Counted from the stretch's first letter, positions 40,004 through 50,219 are shown. The stretch is 64,000 nucleotides of DNA from Lachnospiraceae bacterium (GCA_017935565.1 JAGBHK010000045.1:1-64000); one strand, 5' to 3'. A program made the numbers and translations. Notes: generated by a model not told the origin, from the letters alone.

Positions 40004-42394
40004 ATGAATAAAACATTTTTAAAAACAACTATTAGAACAATTAAAAATAGTTTAGGAAGATACCTGGCAATTCTTTGTATAATTGCGCTGGGAGTGGGCT
40101 TTTTCTCAGGGTTAAAAGTTTGCAGAAATGCTATGGTAGCGACAGGAGAAGACTATATTGATGAAAATATATTATTTGATTTGAAATTATTGTCATACAT
40201 GGGATTTACTGATGAGAATATTGAAGAAATAGAAAAACTTGAGTATATAGATTACGCTGAAGGCGCCGTATACGAAGATTTTATTTATGTAAATGAAGAA
40301 AATGAAAGATCTATTTTTAGAGCACATTCCATAACAAATAATATAAATTTGTTGAGTTTAAAGGCTGGTAGAATGGCTGAAAAATCAAATGAATGTGTGG
40401 TTGATGCAAGATATTTTGACGAGGATGATATAGGAAAGTACATTGAAATATCTGATGTGAATAGTGATGAAACGAAGAACGCATTTAAATCAGATAAGTA
40501 TGAGATTGTTGGTGTGGCAAATTCACCTGTCTATTTGAATCAGGAAAGAGGAACTACTAATGTTGGTAATGGCCAGTTATCTGCATTTGTATATATTTTG
40601 TTGGATGGTTTTGAATATTTAGCATATGAAGAAGTTTACACATATTCAGAAAATTCATATGAGATATATAGTGAGGAGTATGACGATTATTTAGAAGAAT
40701 TAAAAGAGGATATATCAGGTGAATTTGATAATCTTGCATATGTCTCAACTAGAAATGAAAATGTAGGCTACTTAAGTTTTGACAATGATTCAGCTATTGT
40801 AGATGGTATTGCTAAGGTGTTTCCAGTGTTCTTTTTTATGATTGCAGCATTAGTTTGTTCTACGACTATGACGCGAATGATTGATGATGAAAGAACTCAG
40901 ATTGGTTCATTTAGAGCATTGGGTTATAGTAGTGGTGTAATTATGAGTAAATATGTCATTTATTCAGGTACAGCAGCTATTGTCGGATGTATAATAGGTT
41001 ATTTTGCAGGTATAAAAGTCTTTCCAGCAGTAATTTGGGCTGCATATGGAATGATGTATGGATTTGCTGAAATTGAGTTTTATTTTGATGTAACATTACT
41101 AGTTATTTCAATAATAGTATCATTAGCATGTTCGGTAGGAACAACTTATTTTGCTTGTAAAAGTAAATTATTCTGTACACCTGCTGAACTTATTAGACCA
41201 GCAACACCACCTGCAGGGAAGAGAGTATTTCTTGAGTATGTTGGATTCATGTGGAAAAAATTGAAATTTTTGCACAAGGTAACTATAAGAAATATATTTA
41301 GATTTAAGAAAAGAATGTTTATGATGATTATAGGTATCGCAGGGTGTACAGTTCTTGTCTTAGCTGGATTTGGATTAGATGATTCTATATCAAATCTTGC
41401 AAATTTTCAGTATGATGAAATTGAAACCTATGATTTACGAATGACTTTTGCAGATGAAGTTACTGAAGATAAGATTAAAGAAATAAAAAAAATATCTGAT
41501 GAAAAAATAACTGCGACAGGCGTATCATATAATACGACCTTAGAATATATATCAGAGGACGGATTGACAAGAGGGGTCAATCTGGTTGTCAGTGAAGGCT
41601 ATGAATTAAGTGAGTTCGCAGATTTTCATATGGATGGAGAGGACGTTGAATATCCAAGATATGCATATGAAGTTATAATAAGTGATAAACTCGCTGATAT
41701 TGCAGATGTTGAAGTTGGTGATTCAATTACATTTAAGACCTCTGACAATGATGATGTGGTGCTTGAAGTATCGGGTATATATGAAAATTATGTATGGCAT
41801 TATGCATATATTAAAGCTTCTACTTACGAAGAGGTTTTTAAAAAGGAATATGTACCAAATACATTGTATGCAAATATTGAAGATGGGGCTGACCCATATG
41901 ATGTTTATACAAAGATTGATGAAACACCTGGAATATTAAATACAAATATTGTCAGTGTAATGAGAGAACGAGTTGAAGATATGATGGAAATGTTAAATGC
42001 CGTAATTGTACTGGTTATTGTGTGTGCGGGCGCATTGGCATTTATTGTATTATTCAATTTAAGTAATATTAACATTACTGAAAGACAAAGAGAGATTGCA
42101 ACAATTAAGGTGCTTGGATTCTATAAAAGTGAAACTGGAGCTTACGTGTTTAGAGAAAATTTAATATTGACATTTATTGGTATATTAGTGGGACTTCCAG
42201 TTGGAACTGTATTTTTAGATTTTGTTTTGGCACAGATAAATGTTGATATGGTTTCTATAAAACCTATTATTACGGCGAAAAGCATTATTTTTACAGTGTT
42301 GACAGTGTTGGTGTTTTTTGAAGTGGTTGATTTAGTAATGCGTAAGAAAATCGAAAAGATTAATATGGCTGAATCATTGAAATCGGTTGAATAG
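40004..42394 (+). CDS. Full-length FtsX-type ABC permease
   Basis: 796 residues with the double-FtsX architecture: a helix at about 20-38, an external domain (40-255), three helices (about 270-390), a second single helix (about 435-455), a second external domain and three terminal helices (about 660-780). Coupling segments are 'DDERTQIGSFRALGYSSG' and 'TERQREIATIKVLGFY'. It works with the preceding ATPase as a MacB/YknYZ-like exporter. Substrate not evident; no adhesin or lipoprotein partner is adjacent. Confidence 0.9.
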   Translation: MNKTFLKTTIRTIKNSLGRYLAILCIIALGVGFFSGLKVCRNAMVATGEDYIDENILFDLKLLSYMGFTDENIEEIEKLEYIDYAEGAVYEDFIYVNEENERSIFRAHSITNNINLLSLKAGRMAEKSNECVVDARYFDEDDIGKYIEISDVNSDETKNAFKSDKYEIVGVANSPVYLNQERGTTNVGNGQLSAFVYILLDGFEYLAYEEVYTYSENSYEIYSEEYDDYLEELKEDISGEFDNLAYVSTRNENVGYLSFDNDSAIVDGIAKVFPVFFFMIAALVCSTTMTRMIDDERTQIGSFRALGYSSGVIMSKYVIYSGTAAIVGCIIGYFAGIKVFPAVIWAAYGMMYGFAEIEFYFDVTLLVISIIVSLACSVGTTYFACKSKLFCTPAELIRPATPPAGKRVFLEYVGFMWKKLKFLHKVTIRNIFRFKKRMFMMIIGIAGCTVLVLAGFGLDDSISNLANFQYDEIETYDLRMTFADEVTEDKIKEIKKISDEKITATGVSYNTTLEYISEDGLTRGVNLVVSEGYELSEFADFHMDGEDVEYPRYAYEVIISDKLADIADVEVGDSITFKTSDNDDVVLEVSGIYENYVWHYAYIKASTYEEVFKKEYVPNTLYANIEDGADPYDVYTKIDETPGILNTNIVSVMRERVEDMMEMLNAVIVLVIVCAGALAFIVLFNLSNINITERQREIATIKVLGFYKSETGAYVFRENLILTFIGILVGLPVGTVFLDFVLAQINVDMVSIKPIITAKSIIFTVLTVLVFFEVVDLVMRKKIEKINMAESLKSVE

Positions 42395-42397
42395 TCA

Positions 42398-42426
42398 TTG
42401 CAAAAAAGTACTAAAAATGGTAAAAT
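42398..42426 (+). promoter_or_regulatory. putP promoter
   Basis: TTGCAA (42398-42403), 17-bp spacer, TAAAAT (42421-42426), about 47 nt before the putP start. Confidence 0.6.
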
Positions 42427-42472
42427 ATTATCTTAAAATGCAAATGAAAGTAATGGAAAGGAACACAAGATT

Positions 42473-43999
42473 ATGAGTTCGACAGTGGGAATAGTGTTAA
42501 CTATTGTAATTTATATGGCAATAGTATTGTTTATTGGATTTAAATTCAGTAAGAGAAATAAAAACACAGATGATTTTTATTTAGGAGGCCGAAAGTTAGG
42601 ACCGTATGTCACAGCGATGAGCGCAGAAGCTTCAGATATGAGTAGTTGGTTGCTTATGGGACTTCCAGGGGTGGCTTATCTTACAGGACTTGCAGAGGCT
42701 GCGTGGACAGCTATTGGTCTTGCAATAGGAACATATATTAACTGGTTAGTTGTAGCTAAAAGACTTAGAAATTATACGTATGAATGTAACAATTCAAGTA
42801 CATTACCAGCTTTTTTTTCAAACAGATTTAGAGATAATAGAAGAATTTTATCGGTGGTTGCAGCACTTGTTATTATAGTGTTTTTTGTACCATACACAGC
42901 ATCGGGATTTGCTGCTTGTGGTAAATTGTTTGGAATGTTGTTTAATATTGATTATTTCTTTGCAATGTTTATTAGTGCAATAGTTATTGTGTTATATACA
43001 ACTCTTGGAGGATTCCTTGCGGCGAGTACAACAGATTTTATGCAAAGCATTGTTATGACTATTGCAATTGGCGTTGTTATGGTATACGGAATTGTTCAAG
43101 CTGGAGGTGTATTCGCAGTAATTGAAAATGCAAAAGGTATTGCAGGATATTTTTCATTATCAGAGATACATAATGTAAAAACAGGTGGAGCTGACAATTA
43201 TAGTATGCTTAAAATAGCCTCACTTCTTGCCTGGGGGCTTGGTTATTTTGGTATGCCACATATTCTTCTTAGATTTATGGCTATTGATGACGTAAAAAAA
43301 CTTAAGATTTCAAGAAGAGTAGCTTCAATTTGGGTTGTTATATCTATGGCAGTAGCTGTGTTTATTGGTGTTATTGGAAATGCGATGACAGCTAATGGTA
43401 CACTTGAAGATTTAAAAGATTCAGAAACTATTATTATTGCGATAGCAAAGATTATTAGTGAGAATGGCTTTTTTGCAGCGATTGTTGCTGGTGTGATATT
43501 AGCAGGTATTTTAGCTTCAACAATGTCAACAGCGGATTCACAACTTTTAGCTGCGTCATCTAGTGTTTCACAGAACATTGTTAAAGAAGTTATGTTTAAG
43601 AATTTGTCAGAAAAAGCTAATATGAATATTGCAAGATTTACACTTCTTGTGATTGCGATAATTGGTGTGGTTATTGCACGAAATCCAGATAGTTCAGTAT
43701 TTGACATTGTTTCATTTGCATGGGCTGGTTTTGGTGCCGCATTTGGTCCAGTAGTGCTTTGTGCATTATTCTGGAAACGTTCAAATTGGCAGGGAGCACT
43801 TGCGGGTATGATAGCAGGCGGTGCAACAGTGTTTATATGGAAATTTGTTGTTAAGCCAATTGGAGGAATTTGGGGAATTTATGAATTGTTACCAGCATTT
43901 GTTGTGGCATTAATTACTATAATAGTAGTTAGCCTTTTGACAAAGGAACCATCGAAGGAAATTACAGAAGAGTTTGAAAAAGTAGCAGCTATGAAATAA
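42473..43999 (+). CDS. putP: Sodium/proline symporter (SSS family)
   Basis: 508 residues with about 13 membrane helices. Signatures of PutP: 'DDFYLGGRKLGPYVTAMSAEASDMSSWLLMGLPG' near the N-terminus with the Asp and Ser used for Na+/proline, 'YTTLGGFLAASTTDF' (about 177) and 'ILASTMSTADSQLLAASS' (about 345). Imports proline with sodium. AAAGGA precedes the ATG. Single-gene unit by promoter evidence, with no terminator seen before the cardiolipin synthase gene. Confidence 0.93.
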   Translation: MSSTVGIVLTIVIYMAIVLFIGFKFSKRNKNTDDFYLGGRKLGPYVTAMSAEASDMSSWLLMGLPGVAYLTGLAEAAWTAIGLAIGTYINWLVVAKRLRNYTYECNNSSTLPAFFSNRFRDNRRILSVVAALVIIVFFVPYTASGFAACGKLFGMLFNIDYFFAMFISAIVIVLYTTLGGFLAASTTDFMQSIVMTIAIGVVMVYGIVQAGGVFAVIENAKGIAGYFSLSEIHNVKTGGADNYSMLKIASLLAWGLGYFGMPHILLRFMAIDDVKKLKISRRVASIWVVISMAVAVFIGVIGNAMTANGTLEDLKDSETIIIAIAKIISENGFFAAIVAGVILAGILASTMSTADSQLLAASSSVSQNIVKEVMFKNLSEKANMNIARFTLLVIAIIGVVIARNPDSSVFDIVSFAWAGFGAAFGPVVLCALFWKRSNWQGALAGMIAGGATVFIWKFVVKPIGGIWGIYELLPAFVVALITIIVVSLLTKEPSKEITEEFEKVAAMK

Positions 44000-44049
44000 A
44001 AGTTGTTAAAATCATGGGTATAGTTAATTAGAAATAGGAAGAGAGAATT

Positions 44050-45579
44050 ATGAAGAAGATATTGAGTAAGATATTCACAAGAACAGTTATTACATTGACT
44101 TTAGTAGGGTTACAGTTTTTTATTATAGCTCTACAGTTAACAAGGCTTGGGACTTACTATGCTCAAATTTCAATAATTCTCTCTCTTTTTAGTTTTATAG
44201 TGGTATGCGTGCTTATTTGTAAAAATATGAATCCTGCGTCAAAAATGGCATGGATTGTGCCAATTTTGATGTTTCCTATGTTTGGAGGCGTTTTTTATTT
44301 ACTATATGGACGTGCTTATTATTCGAAAGAATTTAAAATTAGGTATGCTAAGGCTGAATATGCTGTAAGAAACGCTTTAGGAAAAGAAAATTCTGCATAT
44401 TGTAAACTTAAAAAAGAAAACGAAGAAATTGCAAACCATTCATATTATATGGAAAAGGTATCAAGAACACCAATATTTACCAATACTAAAGCAGAATATT
44501 ATGGTATGGGAGAAGAATTTTTTGAGAGTTTGATATGTCAGTTAAAGAAAGCAGAAAGATTTATTTTCATTGAATTTTTTATAATTGAAGAAGGTCATAT
44601 GTGGAATTCGGTGCTGGATATATTAAAACAGAAGGTTGATGATGGGGTTGAAGTAAGACCTTTATATGATGATGTCGGTTGTATAGATAGAATGTCATAT
44701 AAATACAATGTATCACTGAATGAAATGGGAATAAAAACATTAGTTTTTAATCGAGTATTTCCTGTGTTTTCAACATTATTTAATTATCGTGATCACAGAA
44801 AGATAGTTGTTATTGATGGTAAGGTGGGACTTACTGGTGGAATTAATTTAGCGGATGAGTATATTAATAAAGCCAAGGATAAACCTTATTGGAAAGATGC
44901 TGCGGTAATGATTGAAGGTGAGGCAGTATGGTCTCTTACAGCCATGTTTTTACAAATGTGGAACAGTACAAAGCATACTGAAAACACTTATAAAAAATAC
45001 AAATATAATTTTGAACAGGAAATATACAATGATGGATATATTCAGCCATATAAAGACGAACCATTGGATAAGGAACTTGTAGGTGAATATGTTTATATGA
45101 ACATAATCAATAACGCAAAAAAATATGTGTATTTTTATACACCATATTTAATCATTGATTATGAACTTAGAACTGCGCTTGTTATGGCAGCTAAAAGAGG
45201 GGTTGATGTGAGATTAGTATTACCAGGTGTTCCTGATAAAAAGCTTGTTTACGCATTGACTCAATCATATTATCCTGATTTGATTTCAAATGGAGTGAAG
45301 ATATACCAGTATAAAAAAGGCTTTATTCATTCAAAATGTTGTTTGTCAGATGATGAAGTAGCGACGGTTGGAACAATCAATTTAGATTATAGAAGCTTAT
45401 ATCACCATTTTGAAAATGGTATTTATTTTTACAAATCATCGGTGTGTAGTCAGTTGAAAGAGGATATGGAAAAAACTTTTGAAGAAAGCGAATTCATTAC
45501 GATGGAATGGTGTAAGGACAAGGTTTTGAGATATAGATTGTTTTGGCCAATATTAAAATTATTATCGCCGATGGTGTAG
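44050..45579 (+). CDS. cls: Cardiolipin synthase
   Basis: 509 residues: two N-terminal membrane helices (about 12-32 and 38-56; 'PASKMAWIVPILMFPMFGGVFYLLYG' is typical), then two phospholipase-D domains, each with an HKD motif: 'YRDHRKIVVIDGKVGLTGGIN' (about 237-257) and 'FIHSKCCLSDDEVATVGTINLDYRS' (about 430-455). Joins two phosphatidylglycerols into cardiolipin at the membrane. AGGAAGAG precedes the ATG. Confidence 0.95.
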   Translation: MKKILSKIFTRTVITLTLVGLQFFIIALQLTRLGTYYAQISIILSLFSFIVVCVLICKNMNPASKMAWIVPILMFPMFGGVFYLLYGRAYYSKEFKIRYAKAEYAVRNALGKENSAYCKLKKENEEIANHSYYMEKVSRTPIFTNTKAEYYGMGEEFFESLICQLKKAERFIFIEFFIIEEGHMWNSVLDILKQKVDDGVEVRPLYDDVGCIDRMSYKYNVSLNEMGIKTLVFNRVFPVFSTLFNYRDHRKIVVIDGKVGLTGGINLADEYINKAKDKPYWKDAAVMIEGEAVWSLTAMFLQMWNSTKHTENTYKKYKYNFEQEIYNDGYIQPYKDEPLDKELVGEYVYMNIINNAKKYVYFYTPYLIIDYELRTALVMAAKRGVDVRLVLPGVPDKKLVYALTQSYYPDLISNGVKIYQYKKGFIHSKCCLSDDEVATVGTINLDYRSLYHHFENGIYFYKSSVCSQLKEDMEKTFEESEFITMEWCKDKVLRYRLFWPILKLLSPMV

Positions 45580-45596
45580 GTATTTTTAATTTACTA

Positions 45597-45625
45597 TTGT
45601 AAAATGTTAGTAAATAGTGTAAAAT
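45597..45625 (+). promoter_or_regulatory. Promoter of the NatAB-like operon
   Basis: TTGTAA (45597-45602), 17-bp spacer, TAAAAT (45620-45625). The two nearby TTTACTATT/AGTAAATA blocks form an imperfect inverted repeat across the promoter. Confidence 0.55.
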
Positions 45626-45665
45626 TTGTTTTGGTAATCAAAGAAATACGGAGGTAAATATTAAA

Positions 45666-46604
45666 ATGTCATTAGAAGTAAAAAATTTAGTGAAAAAGTA
45701 CGGTGAAAAGACAGTTGTTAATGACTTGAGCTTTTCAATCAAAGAACCAGGGGTTTATGCGCTTCTTGGTACAAATGGTGCAGGTAAAACAACAACGCTT
45801 AGAATGATACTCGGAATGCTTGCAAATGATGGCGGAGAAGTATTATGGAATGGTAAAAAGTTGGATCCAACAAGTGTTAACGTAGGTTATCTTGCAGAAG
45901 AAAGAGGTTTATATCCTAAGTTTACACTTATGGACCAGTTATTATATTTTGCTAGTCTTAAGAATGTTCCAAAGAAGACTGCAAAAGAAAGAATTAAGTA
46001 CTGGGCTGAAAAACTTGAAGTGGAAGAATACTTATATCCAAAGCCAGTAGTTAAGGGAAAGAAAGCAAAAGAACATACTGCAGACCAGTTATCAAAGGGT
46101 AATCAGCAAAAAATTCAGCTTATGGCTGCATTGATTTCTGACCCAGAACTTATTGTTCTTGATGAGCCACTTAGTGGTCTTGACCCAGTAAATACTGATT
46201 TATTTAAAGGTATTATCAGAGAACTTATTGCATCAAAGAAATATCTTATTATGTCAAGTCATCAGATGCCTACAATCGAGGAGTTTTGTAAGGATATTAC
46301 TATATTAAAGAGGGGTAATATTGTACTTCAGGGTGATTTGAATGAAATTAAAAAGTCATATGGTAGAGTGAATTTAATAGTAAAATGTGAAGAAGACATT
46401 GAAGATGTTATTACTTCAATGAATATGGAAGTTGTAAATAAGACTCCTGATGGATATCACATTAAAGTTACTGGTGAAGAAATGAGTGGGGCATTTTTAA
46501 AGAAATTGCTTGAAAATGGCAAAACAGTAATTAAATTTGAACTTAGAGAGCCATCGCTCCATGAAATATTTGTAGAAAAGGCAGGGGAACCAGATGAAGA
46601 ATAG
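45666..46604 (+). CDS. ABC transporter ATPase, NatA-like
   Basis: 312 residues. Walker A 'LLGTNGAGKTTTLRM' (about 36-50), signature 'LSKGNQQKIQLMAALI', Walker B 'LIVLDEPLSGLDPV', H-loop 'LIMSSHQMP', then a C-terminal extension ('VKCEEDIEDVITSMNMEV') usual in drug or Na+ efflux ATPases with DUF4162-type tails. GGAGG precedes the ATG. The stop overlaps the next start by 11 bp. Probable exporter with the two permeases that follow. Confidence 0.92.
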   Translation: MSLEVKNLVKKYGEKTVVNDLSFSIKEPGVYALLGTNGAGKTTTLRMILGMLANDGGEVLWNGKKLDPTSVNVGYLAEERGLYPKFTLMDQLLYFASLKNVPKKTAKERIKYWAEKLEVEEYLYPKPVVKGKKAKEHTADQLSKGNQQKIQLMAALISDPELIVLDEPLSGLDPVNTDLFKGIIRELIASKKYLIMSSHQMPTIEEFCKDITILKRGNIVLQGDLNEIKKSYGRVNLIVKCEEDIEDVITSMNMEVVNKTPDGYHIKVTGEEMSGAFLKKLLENGKTVIKFELREPSLHEIFVEKAGEPDEE

Positions 46605-47955
46605 TGGATTTATGAAAGTGTTTAAGTTCTCATATGAACAAGCATTGAAGTCCAAATCCACAAAAATTCTTATGATTATATTAATCGTTGTGGCTTTGGT
46701 GTTTCTTCCTGCAAAAACACTTATCACAAATGGTTTTGGTGATGAAGAGGAAGAAATTGTTCAAATAGAATCAGTATACGTAAAAACAGATAATGAGAAC
46801 TTATATAATAGTATAACTGAGGTTGTTTTAGACAATCTTGAGACTAAGGCAGAGTTTGTAAGGACATCTGACGAAGAATACGATAGCGTAATTGAAAAAC
46901 TTGAAAGTGAAGATTCAAATGAATTGTATCTTGATGTAAAGTTTGATGAGGATGAAACTTCACAGAATTTTGGATTATCCTATAAGATTGTATATGGCAA
47001 TGGCGAAAAAGCAAAGGAAATGGCTTCAAGTTTAGAATCAGTGCTTGCTGAATGTAGCAAGGATATTGTTATTTCTTATTATGGCATTTCAAAGGAAGTA
47101 GCAGAAACTTTAGTTCCAACCGAATTTGAAACAGCAGTATTTGACTTGGACGGAAATGAAGTTATTGATGATAGTGGATTAAATGATGCAGAATATTGGT
47201 TTACATATGGCGTTATTATGGTGCTTATCATAATGGTTTCATTTATTGGTTCGATGGCTGCTGATGGAATCGTTGCAGAAAAAGCTAATAGAGTTATTGA
47301 ATATATTATGATTACTTTAAAACCTATGGATTTAATTTTAGGTAAAGTATTATCAGGTATGGCTACTTTGTTTACAATGCTTGGTTCAGTGCTTGTTGCA
47401 TTTATTGCATCAACATTTATTAATAAAGCGATAGACCCTAATGCGGAAAATGTTATCCAGATGGTAAAAGGCTTTGTTGAAGATGGAACATTGAAAGGCG
47501 CTAATATTGTTAATGTACTTTTAGTTATTTTAATTATTTTTGCAGGTAGTTATTTCTATGCAATATTAGGTGCGTTATCTGGTGGTATGGTTAGTAAAGT
47601 CGAAGAAATGGCTGAAGGATTAAAAATATATATGATTGTATTTTTAATTGGTGCATATGCGGCAATGTTTATGGCAATGTCAGCAAATACAGCAGGTAGT
47701 GGCTGGGGAGCAATATCGTACTTGGTGTATATGTTGCCTATGTCATCTATGTTTATTATTCCATCATATTTGTTAATTGGTAAGGTTAGTGCCCTTATTG
47801 CATTGGCAGCGTTAATTGTTGTTGCACTTTGTGGAATATTACTTACGATGCTTGCAGCAAAAATATTTGGACAAATGTTATACCACAATGGTTCCCCATT
47901 GAAACTTAAAGATATTGTATCGATGACAAAGGAGGGGAAGAAAAATGAAAAATAG
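46594..47955 (+). CDS. ABC-2 type permease, NatB-like (first copy)
   Basis: 453 residues: a helix at about 20-40, a large acidic external loop (about 45-200), then five or six helices to the C-terminus ('YWFTYGVIMVLIIMVSFIGSMAADGIVAEKANRVIEYIM' marks the start of the second block). This is the ABC-2/NatB pattern. The start overlaps the ATPase and its own stop overlaps the next permease, so the three are coupled. Likely forms a heterodimer with the 437-residue permease. Confidence 0.88.
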   Translation: MKNSGFMKVFKFSYEQALKSKSTKILMIILIVVALVFLPAKTLITNGFGDEEEEIVQIESVYVKTDNENLYNSITEVVLDNLETKAEFVRTSDEEYDSVIEKLESEDSNELYLDVKFDEDETSQNFGLSYKIVYGNGEKAKEMASSLESVLAECSKDIVISYYGISKEVAETLVPTEFETAVFDLDGNEVIDDSGLNDAEYWFTYGVIMVLIIMVSFIGSMAADGIVAEKANRVIEYIMITLKPMDLILGKVLSGMATLFTMLGSVLVAFIASTFINKAIDPNAENVIQMVKGFVEDGTLKGANIVNVLLVILIIFAGSYFYAILGALSGGMVSKVEEMAEGLKIYMIVFLIGAYAAMFMAMSANTAGSGWGAISYLVYMLPMSSMFIIPSYLLIGKVSALIALAALIVVALCGILLTMLAAKIFGQMLYHNGSPLKLKDIVSMTKEGKKNEK

Positions 47956-49258
47956 AGGTGGATTATTTGATGGCTGGAAGCAGGTCTTCAAGTTTACAGC
48001 CAATCAAAATATGAAAGGCACTGGATTTAAGGTGTCTACAATAGGTATTGCTTTATTAATGTTTGCTCTACTTATAGCTATTAATTGTATAATGGCTAAT
48101 TCACAGTTAAAAGAGAGTAAAAAAGATAAAGATGCGGTTATGGACCTTGAAGATACAACCATTGAAGCGATTTACTATTCATCTAAGGATGAACAAAGCA
48201 AGGAAGTAATCGAAAGCGTAATTGAAAGTATAAAAGATGGCGTTGATATTGAATTCGTTGTAAATGAAAATGAAGATAAGGTTTTAAATTCTAAAGGAGA
48301 CCTGGTAATGGTTTCTTATATGGACGAAAATGTTTTGAAGTTGGAATTTAATATTGGCGAGGAATCTTTAGTTGATGAAGATGATGTAAAAACATTTGCA
48401 GTTCAATTTGCGGCAATTATAGACAATATGAGATATTCAATGGCAGGGCTTAGTCAGGTTCAAATTGCAATGGTTAATGCTAGTGAATATGTATATACAC
48501 AGGTTGTTGACGTAGATAAGGTGAATGAAGAAGTTGACGAAGGGCTTATGATTGCTCAGATGGTAGTTCCGATGATTTATACAATGGTATTCTATTTTAT
48601 GGTACTTATGTATGCACAGTCTATTCAGAAACTTATTGTTACTGAAAAAACATCAAAACTCATGGAAACACTTTTAACATCCGTAAAACCATATGCTGTT
48701 ATTATGGGTAAAGTTTTAGCTATGGCGGTAATTGGTATCGGCCAGACGCTTTTATGGGTATTAGGTGGTGTTCTTGGATATATAGTGGGTGACAAGGTTG
48801 CATTGCAGATATATCCTGAATACGAAAACTACATTGGAATGGTTATTGACCTTATGCAGACAGATTCAGAGATTGCATTTGCACCAGTTGGCATTATTTT
48901 AGCTATTATTGCTATGGTATTAGGCTATTTTGTATATTGTCTTCTTGGCGGATTATCTGGTGCAGTTGTTAATAAGATTGAAGATATGTCTGGAGCCCAG
49001 ATGTTCTTTATGATTCCTACAATGATAGGTTTCTTTGCAGCTTATTTAGGACCATTGATGGTTGAGAGCGATGCAATTAATACTGTATTTAGATTAGTCC
49101 CAATTATTTCACCATTTATGTTACCAGCAGAATTAATAATTGGAAAAGCACTTATGTGGGAAGGTTTATGTTCTATTGGAATATTGCTTGCAACATGTTT
49201 TGGCCTTGTATTTTTTATTGGAAAAATCTATAAGAACAGAGTATTCAATAGAGGATAA
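47945..49258 (+). CDS. ABC-2 type permease, NatB-like (second copy)
   Basis: 437 residues with the same layout as its neighbour: a helix at about 30-50, an external acidic domain (about 55-190), then six helices with 'MVVPMIYTMVFYFMVLMYAQSIQKLIVTEKTSKLMETLLTSVKP'-type coupling sequence. AAGGAGGGGAAG precedes the ATG inside the previous gene. The pair of permeases plus NatA-like ATPase suggests an asymmetric efflux pump for sodium or drugs; substrate unproven. Confidence 0.88.
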   Translation: MKNRGGLFDGWKQVFKFTANQNMKGTGFKVSTIGIALLMFALLIAINCIMANSQLKESKKDKDAVMDLEDTTIEAIYYSSKDEQSKEVIESVIESIKDGVDIEFVVNENEDKVLNSKGDLVMVSYMDENVLKLEFNIGEESLVDEDDVKTFAVQFAAIIDNMRYSMAGLSQVQIAMVNASEYVYTQVVDVDKVNEEVDEGLMIAQMVVPMIYTMVFYFMVLMYAQSIQKLIVTEKTSKLMETLLTSVKPYAVIMGKVLAMAVIGIGQTLLWVLGGVLGYIVGDKVALQIYPEYENYIGMVIDLMQTDSEIAFAPVGIILAIIAMVLGYFVYCLLGGLSGAVVNKIEDMSGAQMFFMIPTMIGFFAAYLGPLMVESDAINTVFRLVPIISPFMLPAELIIGKALMWEGLCSIGILLATCFGLVFFIGKIYKNRVFNRG

Positions 49259-49316
49259 ATTTCTGGTAAAAAAATGGTAAAAAAAGTTAATACAGGTATT
49301 GTATTTTTGACTTAAA

Positions 49317-49325
49317 TGTTATAAT
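49317..49325 (+). promoter_or_regulatory. Extended -10 promoter of the FliD-like gene
   Basis: TGTTATAAT forms an extended -10; no clear -35 or sigma-28 element is visible. It lies about 49 nt before the start codon. Confidence 0.5.
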
Positions 49326-49373
49326 ATAAAATTGAAAGATAGTTCACACATTTTAATGAATGGAGATGATTAA

Positions 49374-50117
49374 ATGGCATTTTTCTTCGGAGGAGTGACT
49401 ACAGACTCTGTTGGAACTTTATTTTCATCATTAGGTTCAAAAAACTCGACAACAAGTATGTTGAGTGATTATTATAGCATTAAGAATGGCAGTTATAAAA
49501 AATTATTAACAGCATATTATGCTATGGATGATGATAAGTCAGATAAGACAGCTTCTACTGATAAGTCTGATACGCTTTCAAAATTGTTGAATAAGAACAA
49601 GAGTACATCAACAGCTAAAGATTCATCGGAAGTTTTAGTTGGTATTGAGGAAGCGGCTAACGGATTAAAAGAAGCGGCGAATACATTACTTGATAAAAAG
49701 AAAACAGATTCTGTATACAATACAGACAATTTATATAATAACGTAAAAGCATTTGTAGACAGTTACAATGGGGTAATTGATGCTGCAAAAGATACCAATA
49801 CGAATTCGATTTCTAAGAATTTGGACAGTATGATTAACCAAACCAATGTAAATAAAAAGATGTTAGCTAACATCGGTATTGAGATTGGCGAGGACAACAA
49901 GCTTTCAGTTAACAAAGATAAGTTAGCAAGCGCTGATGTAGAAACAGTAAAATCTATGTTAGGTTCAGTTGGTTCATATGGTTATCGAGTATCAGCCAGT
50001 GCCTCAATGATTAACTTTAATGCACAATACGAGGCTTCTAGAGCGAATACATATACTGCAAACGGTACTTATTCAAATAATTATAGTACTGGCGGTTTGT
50101 ATGATACATTGTTCTAA
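49374..50117 (+). CDS. FliD-like flagellar cap/filament-related protein (tentative)
   Basis: 247 residues, no signal peptide. The stretch from about 128 to 200 ('NNVKAFVDSYNGVIDAAKDTN', 'NKKMLANIGIEIGEDNKLSVNKDKL', 'VKSMLGSVGSYG') resembles the C-terminal part of the flagellar cap protein FliD. The N-terminus ('LFSSLGSKNSTTSMLSDYYSIKNGSYKKLLTAYY') and a Ser/Thr/Asp/Lys-rich middle do not. Real FliD is far longer. A Tyr/Asn/Ser-rich tail ends 'GLYDTLF'. GGAGATGA precedes the ATG. It is alone between an ABC operon and a response regulator, with no flagellar genes in view. Confidence 0.55.
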   Translation: MAFFFGGVTTDSVGTLFSSLGSKNSTTSMLSDYYSIKNGSYKKLLTAYYAMDDDKSDKTASTDKSDTLSKLLNKNKSTSTAKDSSEVLVGIEEAANGLKEAANTLLDKKKTDSVYNTDNLYNNVKAFVDSYNGVIDAAKDTNTNSISKNLDSMINQTNVNKKMLANIGIEIGEDNKLSVNKDKLASADVETVKSMLGSVGSYGYRVSASASMINFNAQYEASRANTYTANGTYSNNYSTGGLYDTLF

Positions 50118-50126
50118 ATGAAATTG

Positions 50127-50159
50127 AAGGGTTTTGGATTTTGGTTCAAAACCCTTTTT
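50127..50159 (+). terminator. Terminator after the FliD-like gene
   Basis: 10-bp stem (50127-50136 with 50147-50156) and a U-run of five. Confidence 0.85.
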
Positions 50160-50172
50160 AATATATAAGAAA

Positions 50173-50219
50173 GAATTTCGCTTGCGAAATTCTCGCGCCG
50201 AGCGCGGTCGCATTTGCGA
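50173..50219. other. GC-rich palindromic island
   Basis: Three small palindromes in a row: GAATTTCG-CTTG-CGAAATTC (50173-50192), CGCG-CCGAG-CGCG (50194-50206) and TCGCA-TT-TGCGA (50208-50219). The block is GC-rich in AT-rich surroundings, lies in the leader of the response regulator gene and is followed by more GC-rich sequence to about 50240. Comparable to the islands at 30157-30290 and 39052-39135. Confidence 0.55.
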
